From an uncultured Pedobacter sp. (GTDB taxonomy: Bacteria; Bacteroidota; Bacteroidia; Sphingobacteriales; Sphingobacteriaceae), in the NCBI GenBank assembly GCA_938008555.1, contig CALLKE010000043.1:1-34841 (forward strand): a stretch of DNA of 34,841 nucleotides, in the 5' to 3' direction. The translations under genes were made by a program, and so were the position numbers. Positions 27,256 through 34,787 of the stretch are shown one piece after another. The notes below the pieces were generated by a model. It was given only the letters and a program-made list of their open reading frames with translations. It had not been told where the DNA came from and did not search any database. Positions within the stretch are counted from its first letter, which is position 1. The number at the start of each line of letters is the position of its first letter.

Positions 27256-27295
27256 AAAAGAATCCCCTCTAATAACATAGAGGAGATTCTTTTTT
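27254..27295. terminator. Bidirectional terminator between the OmpA gene and rfbC
   Basis: An 18-bp stem with one mismatch and a 6-base loop; the arms are AAAAAAGAATCCCCTCTA and TAGAGGAGATTCTTTTTT. The A-run on one side becomes a T-run on the other strand, so it should terminate in both directions. The stem overlaps parts of both stop codons (27253-27255 and 27296-27294). Confidence 0.9.
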
Positions 27296-27842
27296 AGAAC
27301 GGATTATGAATATCCTTTAGCAGAGGTAAAGCCTTATCCTTTTCAGACAAAACAAGTTCGCTATCAGCAAAGCCCCAATCAATTTTCAAATCGGGATCAT
27401 TCCATGCAACACCAATTTCAGCGTTCTTATCATAGAAATTAGTCACCTTATACGTAAAAATAGTATGATCAGTGAGCGTAACAAAACCATGCAAAAACCC
27501 AGAAGGTATCCAAAATAAGTGATGATTATCTCCGCTCAGCTCAACTCGCACATGCTGCCCATAAGTAGGGGAATGTTTGCGAATGTCTACCGCTATATCC
27601 AAAACCTTTCCCTGTATCACACGCACAAGTTTACCTTGTGCAGAGGGTTCTTTTTGTGCATGCAGGCCGCGTAATGTTCCCTTGTGCGAAAGCGATTGAT
27701 TGTCTTGAACAAAATCAGCTTGAATGCCTGCTTGTGCAAAAAGTTTTTGATTATAGCTTTCGTAAAAATAGCCCCGCTCATCCGCCCATAGCTTGGGCTT
27801 AATGACGTATAAATCTTTAATGGAGGTCTCTATGAAATTCAT
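27294..27842 (-). CDS. rfbC: dTDP-4-dehydrorhamnose 3,5-epimerase
   Basis: Epimerises C3 and C5 of dTDP-4-keto-6-deoxyglucose in dTDP-L-rhamnose synthesis for surface polysaccharide. It has 182 residues and a cupin fold. Seen: RGLHAQ with catalytic H61, K71 in the GKLVRVIQG strand, the DIAVDIR segment, WIPSGFLHGF, and Y131 in TYKVTNFYD, equivalent to H62, K72 and Y132 of the Salmonella enzyme. I start it at the ATG at 27842; a GTG at 27848 would overlap the upstream stop (GTGA) and add two residues. The other rhamnose genes (rfbA, B, D) are not in the window. It is the last gene of the TPR-DUF4286-rfbC unit. Confidence 0.95.
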   Translation of the reverse strand: MNFIETSIKDLYVIKPKLWADERGYFYESYNQKLFAQAGIQADFVQDNQSLSHKGTLRGLHAQKEPSAQGKLVRVIQGKVLDIAVDIRKHSPTYGQHVRVELSGDNHHLFWIPSGFLHGFVTLTDHTIFTYKVTNFYDKNAEIGVAWNDPDLKIDWGFADSELVLSEKDKALPLLKDIHNPF

Positions 27843-27844
27843 AC

Positions 27845-28150
27845 TCACAAATTAATAGACTCCATCACAGTGCGATATTTTACAAGCTTATCAGCAAAAC
27901 GAGTAGTGGTATCAGCACGTAATGCAGGCGCAAACTTAGCTTGGTACTCCTCATACTTCTCCATTGTTTCCGCAATAAATTGTACACAGTACGTTACACC
28001 CTCATTAGGCGAATCCAGTACTTTTAAAACACGATTAGAAACGAAACATCCCGTATCCATCATATCCTGAAGATGCTTTGTTCGCATCCAATTTAACCAG
28101 TCCGAATGAATCTCTTCATCCAAAATGCAAGTAACATTGTAAAGTATCAT
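27845..28150 (-). CDS. DUF4286 family protein
   Basis: A small cytoplasmic protein of the Bacteroidota DUF4286 family (ferredoxin-like dimeric alpha/beta barrel size), function unknown. Recognisable parts: MILYNVTCILDEEIHSDWL at the start, WMRTKHLQDMMDTGCF, VTYCVQFIAETMEKY and FAPALRADTTTRFADK. The frame extends 16 codons further to an ATG at 28198 that overlaps the TPR-gene stop (ATGA), but homologues begin at MI-YNVT, so I prefer 28150 (101 residues). A perfect -7 motif (TACCTTTG) ends only a few bases before this ATG, hinting at an almost leaderless transcript in addition to read-through. Confidence 0.85.
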   Translation of the reverse strand: MILYNVTCILDEEIHSDWLNWMRTKHLQDMMDTGCFVSNRVLKVLDSPNEGVTYCVQFIAETMEKYEEYQAKFAPALRADTTTRFADKLVKYRTVMESINL

Positions 28151-28194
28151 GTGCGCAAAGGTAGTTTTTCGATATGATGAAACTCGATCACCTA

Positions 28195-29997
28195 TCATAT
28201 TTTATCACCGCGAAGGCTACGAAATCGTTTACGAGCTTCAATGATATATAAGCTACCCGGAAAATCAGTGATGATCTTTTGATATAATTCTTTTGCCTTA
28301 TCTGATTGACTCAACTTAGTTTCATACATATCGGCCATCATGAAGGTAGCATCATCCGCCCAAAGACCTGTAGGATAATCTGTCACAATTTTTTGCAACT
28401 GAGCAATGGCTTCTGAATAATCATTTTTAGCTATATAGATTTTAGCCTTTGCCATTAGAATATCGTCTGCTAGTGAGTTTTTGGGATAAAGTATATTAAT
28501 ACTATCCAACACAACCAATGCTTGCTCGGACAAATTCTTGAAAATCAACAAATCAGCATACGCATATTTTTTCAGGGCACTTGTGTCAGATTCGTTTTGC
28601 AAATTATCAGACATCAGCAGACTCAAGTTCAGTGCATCATTAGCCATCAACTGCGAAGTAGCCCCTTTCAGCACATCAAGTTGAATTTTTGCCCATGCAA
28701 AATCACCTCGATAATAAGCCAACTTTGCATTTCTAGCTTTCGCTTCCTGCCCTAAAAATTCGTTTGGAAACTGTTTCTCAACCTGACCGTATAGCAATGC
28801 TGCATCCCAAATCTCATCTGCAACAACATACACATCACCCAGCTCTAATTTGATTTGACCAATAGCAGATAATGTCAATCCTGGGGTATTGAGCAAACCC
28901 TCCAGTGCTATTTTCGCTTCATTTGGTTTATGTAAATAGTATGCCTGCAATTTAGCAAGCTGCCTGGTGGCAAAAGCAGTCTCCGAACTTTTACCAAGTT
29001 CTTGCAATAATGCTTGATAATCCTTTTCCAGTACAAGTAAGTCAGCCGTTGAGTACATGCCAGTGGTGGCTAGTTTTGTTTTTATATCCAGCAAATCAAT
29101 CTTCGATTGAATATAAAACTTAGCGCTGGGCCCTTTCAATACCAAATAATTTAGTGCTTCAATTGCTTGATCATATGCGCCGTTGTCTACTAATAATTTT
29201 GATAAATCATACACCCGATCACCTTGCTCATTCAAACGCTTGTCTAAAGCCAATGTTTGCTTTAAAGCCATCGCAAAATCTTTTTGTTGAACAAACTGCC
29301 AGGTTAGCAATTCAGTAAAAACGACATTTTGAGGATCTTTTTGCAAACGTTTTAAAAGTGTCGTTTTTAACGCATCATAGTCCTGCTTATCTTCAAATAC
29401 ACTGGCAAGCGTACTTTCCGTCTGCTCCAGAATAGCAGGATTTATCGCAAGTGCATTCAAATATTCCTGCGTGAGCATTCCTTTTTCTTTACGAAAACGA
29501 TACAGATCGATGAGATCAGACGAGAATGCGTTTTCATTTTTCAGCAAATCGCGTCCCTCCAAAAAAGTTTTGATAGCATATTCATACGCACCTACTTTAT
29601 AGAAAGCAGAAGCTAAACTCTTAATAGCAAATTCATTTTTAGGAAGCTGCTTAATTAGTTTGGTATACCATTCCGAAACTTTAGTAGGCTCACCTTGTTC
29701 TTCATACACCCTTCCTAAATCGACCGCATAGATATTATTCGTTGGATTATTTTTGAATTGACGTTTGGCCAGCTGCTCAGCAGCAGCATATTTTTTTGTA
29801 CGCAACAAACACGTAAAATACGGGTCGTAAAAAACTGGATCTTTTGTTTTATTAAACAGCTTTTGATAAAGTGCTAGTGCTTTATCTACATCACCCGATT
29901 GATAATATTGTGCCGCCAGTGCTTCATCGCTCACAAGCTGCCCCTTAGCAACGATTGAAAACAGAAAAACACTAACCAATAAGAATAAATTTCGCAT
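28195..29997 (-). CDS. Secreted tetratricopeptide-repeat protein
   Basis: About 600 residues with a signal peptide (MRNLFLLVSVFLFSIVAKGQ) and then helical TPR repeats along its whole length. Examples are AAQYYQSGDVDKALALYQ near the N-terminus and SEAIAQLQKIVTDYPTG and DKAKELYQKIITDFPGS near the C-terminus; the last two resemble the YfgC/BamD-like TPRs. It is probably periplasmic and a scaffold for protein-protein contacts. The frame continues upstream to a TTG at 30024, but the ATG at 29997 gives the proper signal peptide. First gene of a three-gene minus-strand unit; the partner is unknown. Confidence 0.88.
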   Translation of the reverse strand: MRNLFLLVSVFLFSIVAKGQLVSDEALAAQYYQSGDVDKALALYQKLFNKTKDPVFYDPYFTCLLRTKKYAAAEQLAKRQFKNNPTNNIYAVDLGRVYEEQGEPTKVSEWYTKLIKQLPKNEFAIKSLASAFYKVGAYEYAIKTFLEGRDLLKNENAFSSDLIDLYRFRKEKGMLTQEYLNALAINPAILEQTESTLASVFEDKQDYDALKTTLLKRLQKDPQNVVFTELLTWQFVQQKDFAMALKQTLALDKRLNEQGDRVYDLSKLLVDNGAYDQAIEALNYLVLKGPSAKFYIQSKIDLLDIKTKLATTGMYSTADLLVLEKDYQALLQELGKSSETAFATRQLAKLQAYYLHKPNEAKIALEGLLNTPGLTLSAIGQIKLELGDVYVVADEIWDAALLYGQVEKQFPNEFLGQEAKARNAKLAYYRGDFAWAKIQLDVLKGATSQLMANDALNLSLLMSDNLQNESDTSALKKYAYADLLIFKNLSEQALVVLDSINILYPKNSLADDILMAKAKIYIAKNDYSEAIAQLQKIVTDYPTGLWADDATFMMADMYETKLSQSDKAKELYQKIITDFPGSLYIIEARKRFRSLRGDKI

Positions 29998-30033
29998 ACA
30001 CGCATTGTTTAAGTAAATCAACAATCCTATTTT

Positions 30034-30121
30034 GGGCGTGCCCCTTTGGGTCGGGCTATTCGCTACAAGTCCTCGTTCCGTTACACTTCACTATGGGCTT
30101 TCCGCTACTATCCCTCACGCG
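30034..30121. repeat. GC-rich intergenic repeat-like element, Sphingobacteria type
   Basis: An 88-bp non-coding stretch, clearly richer in G+C than its flanks, running from GGGCGTGCCCC to CCCTCACGCG. The ends form an inverted pair (GCGTG at 30036-30040, CACGC at 30116-30120). Segments such as GGGTCGGGCT and GGGCTTTCCGCTACTATCCC resemble, from memory, a dispersed intergenic element common in Sphingobacteriia/Chitinophagia genomes. Only one copy is visible here, so repetition is inferred. It lies between the TPR gene and the sucD terminator. Confidence 0.55.
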
Positions 30122-30180
30122 AAATCCTCCCACATCAAAGCAATAAATGCAGCTAAATTTCTACACTAATTTTTAAAAGT

Positions 30181-30207
30181 AAAAAGGGGCAAAAATTTCA
30201 TTGCCCC
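30181..30207 (-). terminator. Rho-independent terminator of sucD
   Basis: On the minus strand, starting 12 bp past the sucD stop, GGGGCAA-tgaaattt-TTGCCCC forms a 7-bp GC-rich stem followed by TTTTTACTTTT, a classic intrinsic terminator. Confidence 0.88.
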
Positions 30208-30219
30208 GTATTCATTTAT

Positions 30220-31110
30220 TTATGCATTCACTGTTTTGACTTTTCGTAACTCTTCAGCCATCGCCTCGCCTATTTCAGCCGGAGATTCAACAACCCGAAT
30301 GCCACATTCAGCCATAATTTTCATTTTTGCAGCAGCAGTATCCTCAGCACCGCCAACAATAGCTCCGGCATGGCCCATTCTACGCCCGGCGGGGGCTGTT
30401 TGACCAGCAATAAAACCAACCACAGGTTTAGTCCCATGTTGTTTAATCCAACGAGCAGCCTCAGCTTCCATTCCTCCGCCAATCTCACCAATCATGATAA
30501 TGCCATGTGTCTCGGGATCGTTCATCAACAACTCAACAGCATCTTTAGTAGGCGTGCCTATAATTGGATCTCCACCAATACCAATGGCAGTAGTAATTCC
30601 TAAACCTGCTTTTACTACCTGATCCACGGCCTCATACGTTAAAGTGCCCGATTTGGATACTACACCTACATGACCTTTTTTAAAAATAAAACCTGGCATG
30701 ATCCCAATTTTAGCTTCATCAGTGGTAATGATACCAGGACAGTTCGGCCCAATCAATCGACAATCACGACCTGAGATATACTCCTTCACTTGAATCATAT
30801 CTTTTGTTGGAATACCTTCTGTGATGCAAACAATCACTTTAATTCCTGCTTCCGCAGCTTCCATAATGGCATCAGCAGCAAAAGCTGGAGGTACAAAAAT
30901 GATAGAAACATTGGCTCCGGCTTGATCAACCGCTTCTTTAACAGTATTAAATACAGGTCGATCCAAATGCTTTTGCCCACCTTTTCCTGGAGTAACACCT
31001 CCTACTACATGCGTACCATACTCGATCATTTGTGATGCATGGTAAGTACCTTCATTACCCGTAAAACCTTGAACTATAACTTTTGAATCTTTATTGACAA
31101 GTACACTCAT
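30220..31110 (-). CDS. sucD: Succinyl-CoA synthetase alpha subunit
   Basis: Alpha subunit of the TCA-cycle enzyme that interconverts succinyl-CoA and succinate with nucleotide phosphorylation. The 296 residues match the family. Seen: the CoA-binding Rossmann N-terminus GFTGNEGTYHASQMI, GGVTPGKGG, GPNCPGII, the nucleotide loop GIGGDPIIGT, and the phosphohistidine H247 in GRRMGHAGA (H246 in E. coli). sucC is not adjacent, a split often seen in Bacteroidota. It is a single-gene unit with its own promoter (31132-31161) and terminator, and is divergent from the rpsL operon. Confidence 0.97.
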   Translation of the reverse strand: MSVLVNKDSKVIVQGFTGNEGTYHASQMIEYGTHVVGGVTPGKGGQKHLDRPVFNTVKEAVDQAGANVSIIFVPPAFAADAIMEAAEAGIKVIVCITEGIPTKDMIQVKEYISGRDCRLIGPNCPGIITTDEAKIGIMPGFIFKKGHVGVVSKSGTLTYEAVDQVVKAGLGITTAIGIGGDPIIGTPTKDAVELLMNDPETHGIIMIGEIGGGMEAEAARWIKQHGTKPVVGFIAGQTAPAGRRMGHAGAIVGGAEDTAAAKMKIMAECGIRVVESPAEIGEAMAEELRKVKTVNA

Positions 31111-31131
31111 TTGATGCTATTTTTTTGTAAG

Positions 31132-31161
31132 CAAAGCTAGTATAATCAGTATGAATGTCAA
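31132..31161 (-). promoter_or_regulatory. sucD promoter, Bacteroidota consensus
   Basis: On the minus strand TTG (31161-31159), a 19-bp spacer and TAGCTTTG (31139-31132) match TTG-N19-TAnnTTTG exactly. The predicted start lies about 15 bp before the sucD ATG. Confidence 0.8.
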
Positions 31162-31224
31162 ACAAGCATTCAAAACCTCAAATCAAACACTTCATTTTTT
31201 TGCGGATTCGTTTCACACAACTCC

Positions 31225-31255
31225 TTGATAATCAAATTTAAACTCATTACCTTTG
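31225..31255 (+). promoter_or_regulatory. rpsL operon promoter, Bacteroidota consensus
   Basis: TTG at 31225-31227, a 20-bp spacer and TACCTTTG at 31248-31255 match TTG-N19-21-TAnnTTTG. Transcription would start near 31262, giving a leader of about 46 nt that contains a small stem (TCCC/GGGGA). Confidence 0.8.
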
Positions 31256-31307
31256 CGCTCCCTACTTATTGGGGATTAAAAAATCATTTAAACACTAAAA
31301 GGAAGAA

Positions 31308-31730
31308 ATGCCTACTATTCAACAATTAGTTAGAAAAGGTAGAGTAGCTCTGGAAGACAAGAGTAAGTCTCCAGCGTTGGACAGCTGTCCACAGCGAAGA
31401 GGAGTGTGTACACGTGTATACACCACTACCCCTAAAAAACCAAACTCAGCGATGCGTAAAGTTGCCCGTGTGCGCTTAACCAATGGAAAAGAAGTGAATG
31501 CATACATCCCTGGAGAAGGGCACAACTTGCAAGAGCACTCCATCGTATTGATTCGTGGCGGTCGTGTTAAAGATTTACCAGGTGTGCGTTACCATATTAT
31601 TCGTGGCGCATTAGATACTTCTGGCGTTACTGGACGTAACCAACGTCGTTCTAAGTACGGAACCAAAAAACCAAAACCAGGACAGGCAGCAGCTACCAAA
31701 GGAGCTCCTGCAAAAGGGAAAAAGAAATAA
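31308..31730 (+). CDS. rpsL: Small ribosomal subunit protein uS12
   Basis: 30S protein at the decoding centre. At 140 residues it carries the usual bacterial core plus a Lys/Ala-rich C-terminal tail. Seen: MPTIQQLVRKGR, TTTPKKPNSAMRKVARVRL (lysines at the streptomycin-resistance positions are wild-type), the LIRGGRVKDLPGVRYHIIRG segment with the methylthiolated-Asp site, and TGRNQRRSKYGTKKPK. GGAAG lies just before the ATG. First gene of the operon. Confidence 0.98.
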   Translation: MPTIQQLVRKGRVALEDKSKSPALDSCPQRRGVCTRVYTTTPKKPNSAMRKVARVRLTNGKEVNAYIPGEGHNLQEHSIVLIRGGRVKDLPGVRYHIIRGALDTSGVTGRNQRRSKYGTKKPKPGQAAATKGAPAKGKKK

Positions 31731-31749
31731 TTAAACGGAGGAAAGCAAC

Positions 31750-32217
31750 ATGAGAAAGTCAAAACCAAAAAAGAGAATCATCCTGCCTGACCCAAAGTTT
31801 AACGACACCATGGTCACTAGATTTGTAAATAATATGATGTATGATGGTAAAAAATCTATCGCATACACCATATTCTACGATGCTGTTGAATTAGTAGAGA
31901 AAAAAACTACAGAGAGTGGTTTAGATGCTTGGAAAAAAGCATTGAACAACGTAATGCCTTCTGTAGAGGTTAAATCCCGTCGTGTAGGAGGAGCCAACTT
32001 TCAAGTTCCAACCGAAGTTCGTCCAGAACGCAAAATTGCTCTGGGAATGAAGTGGTTAATCAACTACGCACGTAAACGTGGCGAAAAGACCATGATGGAA
32101 AAATTAGCTGGAGAAATCATTTCTGCTTCAAAAGGGGAAGGTGCCGCAGTAAAAAAGAAAGAAGATACTCACAAAATGGCTGAAGCCAATAAAGCATTCT
32201 CTCACTTCAGGTTCTAA
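31750..32217 (+). CDS. rpsG: Small ribosomal subunit protein uS7
   Basis: Primary 16S rRNA binding protein that nucleates the 30S head. It has 155 residues. Seen: MRKSKPKKRIILPDPKF, the VTRFVNNMMYDGKKSIAY helix, PSVEVKSRRVGGANFQVPTEV and the C-terminal KKEDTHKMAEANKAFSHFRF. It is preceded by a strong Shine-Dalgarno sequence, GGAGG at 31737-31741 with an 8-base gap, which is notable because Bacteroidota genes rarely show one. In E. coli S7 represses the str operon; similar control here is possible but not shown. Confidence 0.98.
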   Translation: MRKSKPKKRIILPDPKFNDTMVTRFVNNMMYDGKKSIAYTIFYDAVELVEKKTTESGLDAWKKALNNVMPSVEVKSRRVGGANFQVPTEVRPERKIALGMKWLINYARKRGEKTMMEKLAGEIISASKGEGAAVKKKEDTHKMAEANKAFSHFRF

Positions 32218-32233
32218 TCAGGAATAATTAAAA

Positions 32234-34342
32234 ATGTCAAGAGATTTAAAATACACAAGAAATATTGGAATTGCTGCTCACATTGATGCGGGTAAAACTA
32301 CCACCACAGAGCGTATTCTTTATTACTCAGGTGTTAGCCACAAAATTGGTGAAGTACATGAAGGTGCCGCCACGATGGATTGGATGGCACAAGAGCAAGA
32401 ACGAGGCATCACCATTACTTCTGCTGCTACTACTGTTAATTGGAAATACAGAAATCACACTTATCATATTAACATCATTGATACACCAGGACACGTAGAT
32501 TTTACCGTTGAGGTGAATCGCTCATTGCGTGTATTGGATGGTTTAGTGTTTTTGTTTTCAGCTGTTGATGGTGTTGAGCCTCAATCGGAAACCAACTGGC
32601 GACTAGCAAACAATTACAATGTTGCCCGTATTGGTTTTGTTAATAAAATGGACCGTTCAGGAGCAGATTTCTTAAAAGTTGTTAAACAGGTCAAAGATAT
32701 GTTAGGTAGCAATGCTGTTCCATTGCAATTACCTATTGGCGCTGAAGACAATTTCAAAGGAGTAGTTGATCTAATCAACTTCCGCGGTATTGTTTGGAAC
32801 GAGCACGATAAAGGAATGACCTTTACTGAAGTGCCTATTCCCGATGATATGCTTGCAGAAGCAACTGAGTGGAGAGAAAAACTATTGGAATCTGTAGCTG
32901 AGTATGATGAGTCTTTAATGGAGAAATTCTTCGAAGCTCCCGAAACCATCACCGAGCGTGAAGTACTAGACGCTTTACGTCAAGCGGTTTTAGATGCAAA
33001 AATTGTCCCAATGGTTTGTGGTTCATCTTTCAAAAACAAAGGTGTGCAAACCATGCTTGATTACGTGATGGAGCTATTGCCTTCACCGCTAGATCAAGAA
33101 GGTATCGTGGGTACAAATCCAAATACAGGTGAAGAAGTTCTTCGTAAACCAGATATAAAAGAACCATTTGCTGCATTGGCATTTAAGATTGCAACTGATC
33201 CTTTCGTTGGTCGCTTATGCTTTATCCGCGTGTATTCAGGTAATTTGGAAGCGGGTTCTTATGTGTATAACATGCGATCTGAGAATAAAGAACGTATTTC
33301 TCGTATCTTCCAGATGCATGCAAATAAGCAAAACCCAATTCCAAATGTAGGAGCAGGTGATATTGCTGCAGTAGTTGGATTTAAGGATATCAAAACTGGG
33401 GATACATTATGTGATGAGAAACATCCGATCGTATTAGAATCCATGAATTTCCCTGATCCTGTAATTGGTCTAGCTATTGAGCCTAAAACACAGGCAGATG
33501 TAGATAAACTAGGGATGGCATTAGGGAAGTTAGCCGAAGAAGATCCTACTTTCCGCGTCAATACAGATGAAGAAACAGGTCAAACTGTTATCTCAGGTAT
33601 GGGCGAGCTTCACTTAGATATCATCATGGATCGTTTGAAACGTGAGTTTAAAGTAGAAGTGAATCAAGGAGCTCCTCAAGTTGCTTACAAAGAAGCTATC
33701 ACTGGAACAATACAACACCGCGAGACTTACAAAAAACAAACGGGTGGACGTGGTAAATTTGCCGACATCCAGATTGTTATTTCTCCAGTGGATGAAGGTA
33801 AATCAGGCCTACAATTTGTTAATGAAATTGTGGGAGGTGCAATTCCTCGCGAATTTATTCCTTCAGTTGAAAAGGGCTTTGCAGCAGCCATGGCTAATGG
33901 TGTGCTAGCAGGATATCCTATTCAAGATATGAAAGTGCGTTTGATTGATGGATCATTCCATGCAGTCGATTCAGACTCTTTATCTTTCGAAATTTGTGCA
34001 CGCTCTGCCTTCCGTGAAGCTTTACCAAAAGCAAGACCTATTTTAATGGAACCAATCATGAAGGTAGAAATATTGACTCCTGAGGAAAACATGGGTGACG
34101 TAATTGGAGACATGAACCGTCGTCGTGGACAACTTCAAGGAATGGATACACGTGCTGGATCACAAGTGATTAAGGCACAAGTTCCACTATCGGAAATGTT
34201 TGGCTACGTAACTCAACTACGTACTATCACATCTGGTAGAGCTACTTCGACCATGGAGTTTGATCACTATGAAGAAGCCCCTAGAAATGTACAAGAAGAA
34301 GTAATAGCTAAAGTAAAAGGTAAAAAAGCGCAAAACGCATAA
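32234..34342 (+). CDS. fusA: Elongation factor G
   Basis: Translocation GTPase of protein synthesis. The 702 residues are full length. Seen: the P-loop AHIDAGKTT (15-23), the switch I region QEQERGITITSAATT, DTPGHVDFT (G3) and NKMDRSGAD (G4), then domain II, and the C-terminal domains IV-V with GGRGKFADIQIVI and the MNRRRGQLQGMD segment. It follows rpsG by 16 bp in the conserved str-operon order. A stable hairpin follows the stop before rpsJ. Confidence 0.98.
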   Translation: MSRDLKYTRNIGIAAHIDAGKTTTTERILYYSGVSHKIGEVHEGAATMDWMAQEQERGITITSAATTVNWKYRNHTYHINIIDTPGHVDFTVEVNRSLRVLDGLVFLFSAVDGVEPQSETNWRLANNYNVARIGFVNKMDRSGADFLKVVKQVKDMLGSNAVPLQLPIGAEDNFKGVVDLINFRGIVWNEHDKGMTFTEVPIPDDMLAEATEWREKLLESVAEYDESLMEKFFEAPETITEREVLDALRQAVLDAKIVPMVCGSSFKNKGVQTMLDYVMELLPSPLDQEGIVGTNPNTGEEVLRKPDIKEPFAALAFKIATDPFVGRLCFIRVYSGNLEAGSYVYNMRSENKERISRIFQMHANKQNPIPNVGAGDIAAVVGFKDIKTGDTLCDEKHPIVLESMNFPDPVIGLAIEPKTQADVDKLGMALGKLAEEDPTFRVNTDEETGQTVISGMGELHLDIIMDRLKREFKVEVNQGAPQVAYKEAITGTIQHRETYKKQTGGRGKFADIQIVISPVDEGKSGLQFVNEIVGGAIPREFIPSVEKGFAAAMANGVLAGYPIQDMKVRLIDGSFHAVDSDSLSFEICARSAFREALPKARPILMEPIMKVEILTPEENMGDVIGDMNRRRGQLQGMDTRAGSQVIKAQVPLSEMFGYVTQLRTITSGRATSTMEFDHYEEAPRNVQEEVIAKVKGKKAQNA

Positions 34343-34348
34343 AAATTA

Positions 34349-34377
34349 AAAGCTCCTCAATTTTACAGAGGAGCTTT
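34349..34377 (+). terminator. Hairpin between fusA and rpsJ
   Basis: AAAGCTCCTC (34349-34358) and GAGGAGCTTT (34368-34377) form a perfect 10-bp stem with a 9-base loop, 6 bp after the fusA stop. The following sequence (AAGCCTTG) lacks a T-tract beyond the stem's own TTT. It may be a partial terminator/attenuator or an RNA-processing or stability hairpin that sets the fusA:rpsJ ratio. Confidence 0.6.
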
Positions 34378-34456
34378 AAGCCTTGATATTAAAAAATCAA
34401 TATTCACCACACTGCTATAATAAATAGCTCTTATAGTAGTAGTAAAACAGACAAAA

Positions 34457-34762
34457 ATGAGCCAACGAATCCGAATTAAATTAAAATCATACGATCACAA
34501 CTTAGTAGATAAATCTGCCGAAAAAATCGTAAGAACAGTAAAACCTACAGGAGCTTTAGTAAGTGGACCAATTCCATTTCCGACAGATAAAAAAATATTC
34601 ACTGTATTACGCTCACCACACGTAAATAAAAAAGCACGTGAGCAATTCCAATTGTGTGGGCACAAACGCTTACTAGATATCTGGAGCTCAAATTCAAAAA
34701 CTGTAGATGCATTGATGAAACTAGAACTTCCTAGTGGTGTTGAAGTAGAAATTAAAGTGTAA
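34457..34762 (+). CDS. rpsJ: Small ribosomal subunit protein uS10
   Basis: 30S head protein and NusG partner in antitermination. It has 101 residues. Seen: MSQRIRIKLKSYDHNLVDKS, the IPFPTDKKIFTVLRSPHVNKKAREQF loop, and the C-terminal LMKLELPSGVEVEIKV. In Bacteroidota it normally precedes rplC; here the contig ends 79 bp after its stop, inside or just after a palindrome. The 114-bp gap after fusA carries a hairpin and no exact TAnnTTTG promoter, so co-transcription with fusA is likely. Confidence 0.98.
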   Translation: MSQRIRIKLKSYDHNLVDKSAEKIVRTVKPTGALVSGPIPFPTDKKIFTVLRSPHVNKKAREQFQLCGHKRLLDIWSSNSKTVDALMKLELPSGVEVEIKV

Positions 34763-34787
34763 ATAATTATGCAAGAGTTGTTTCTAA

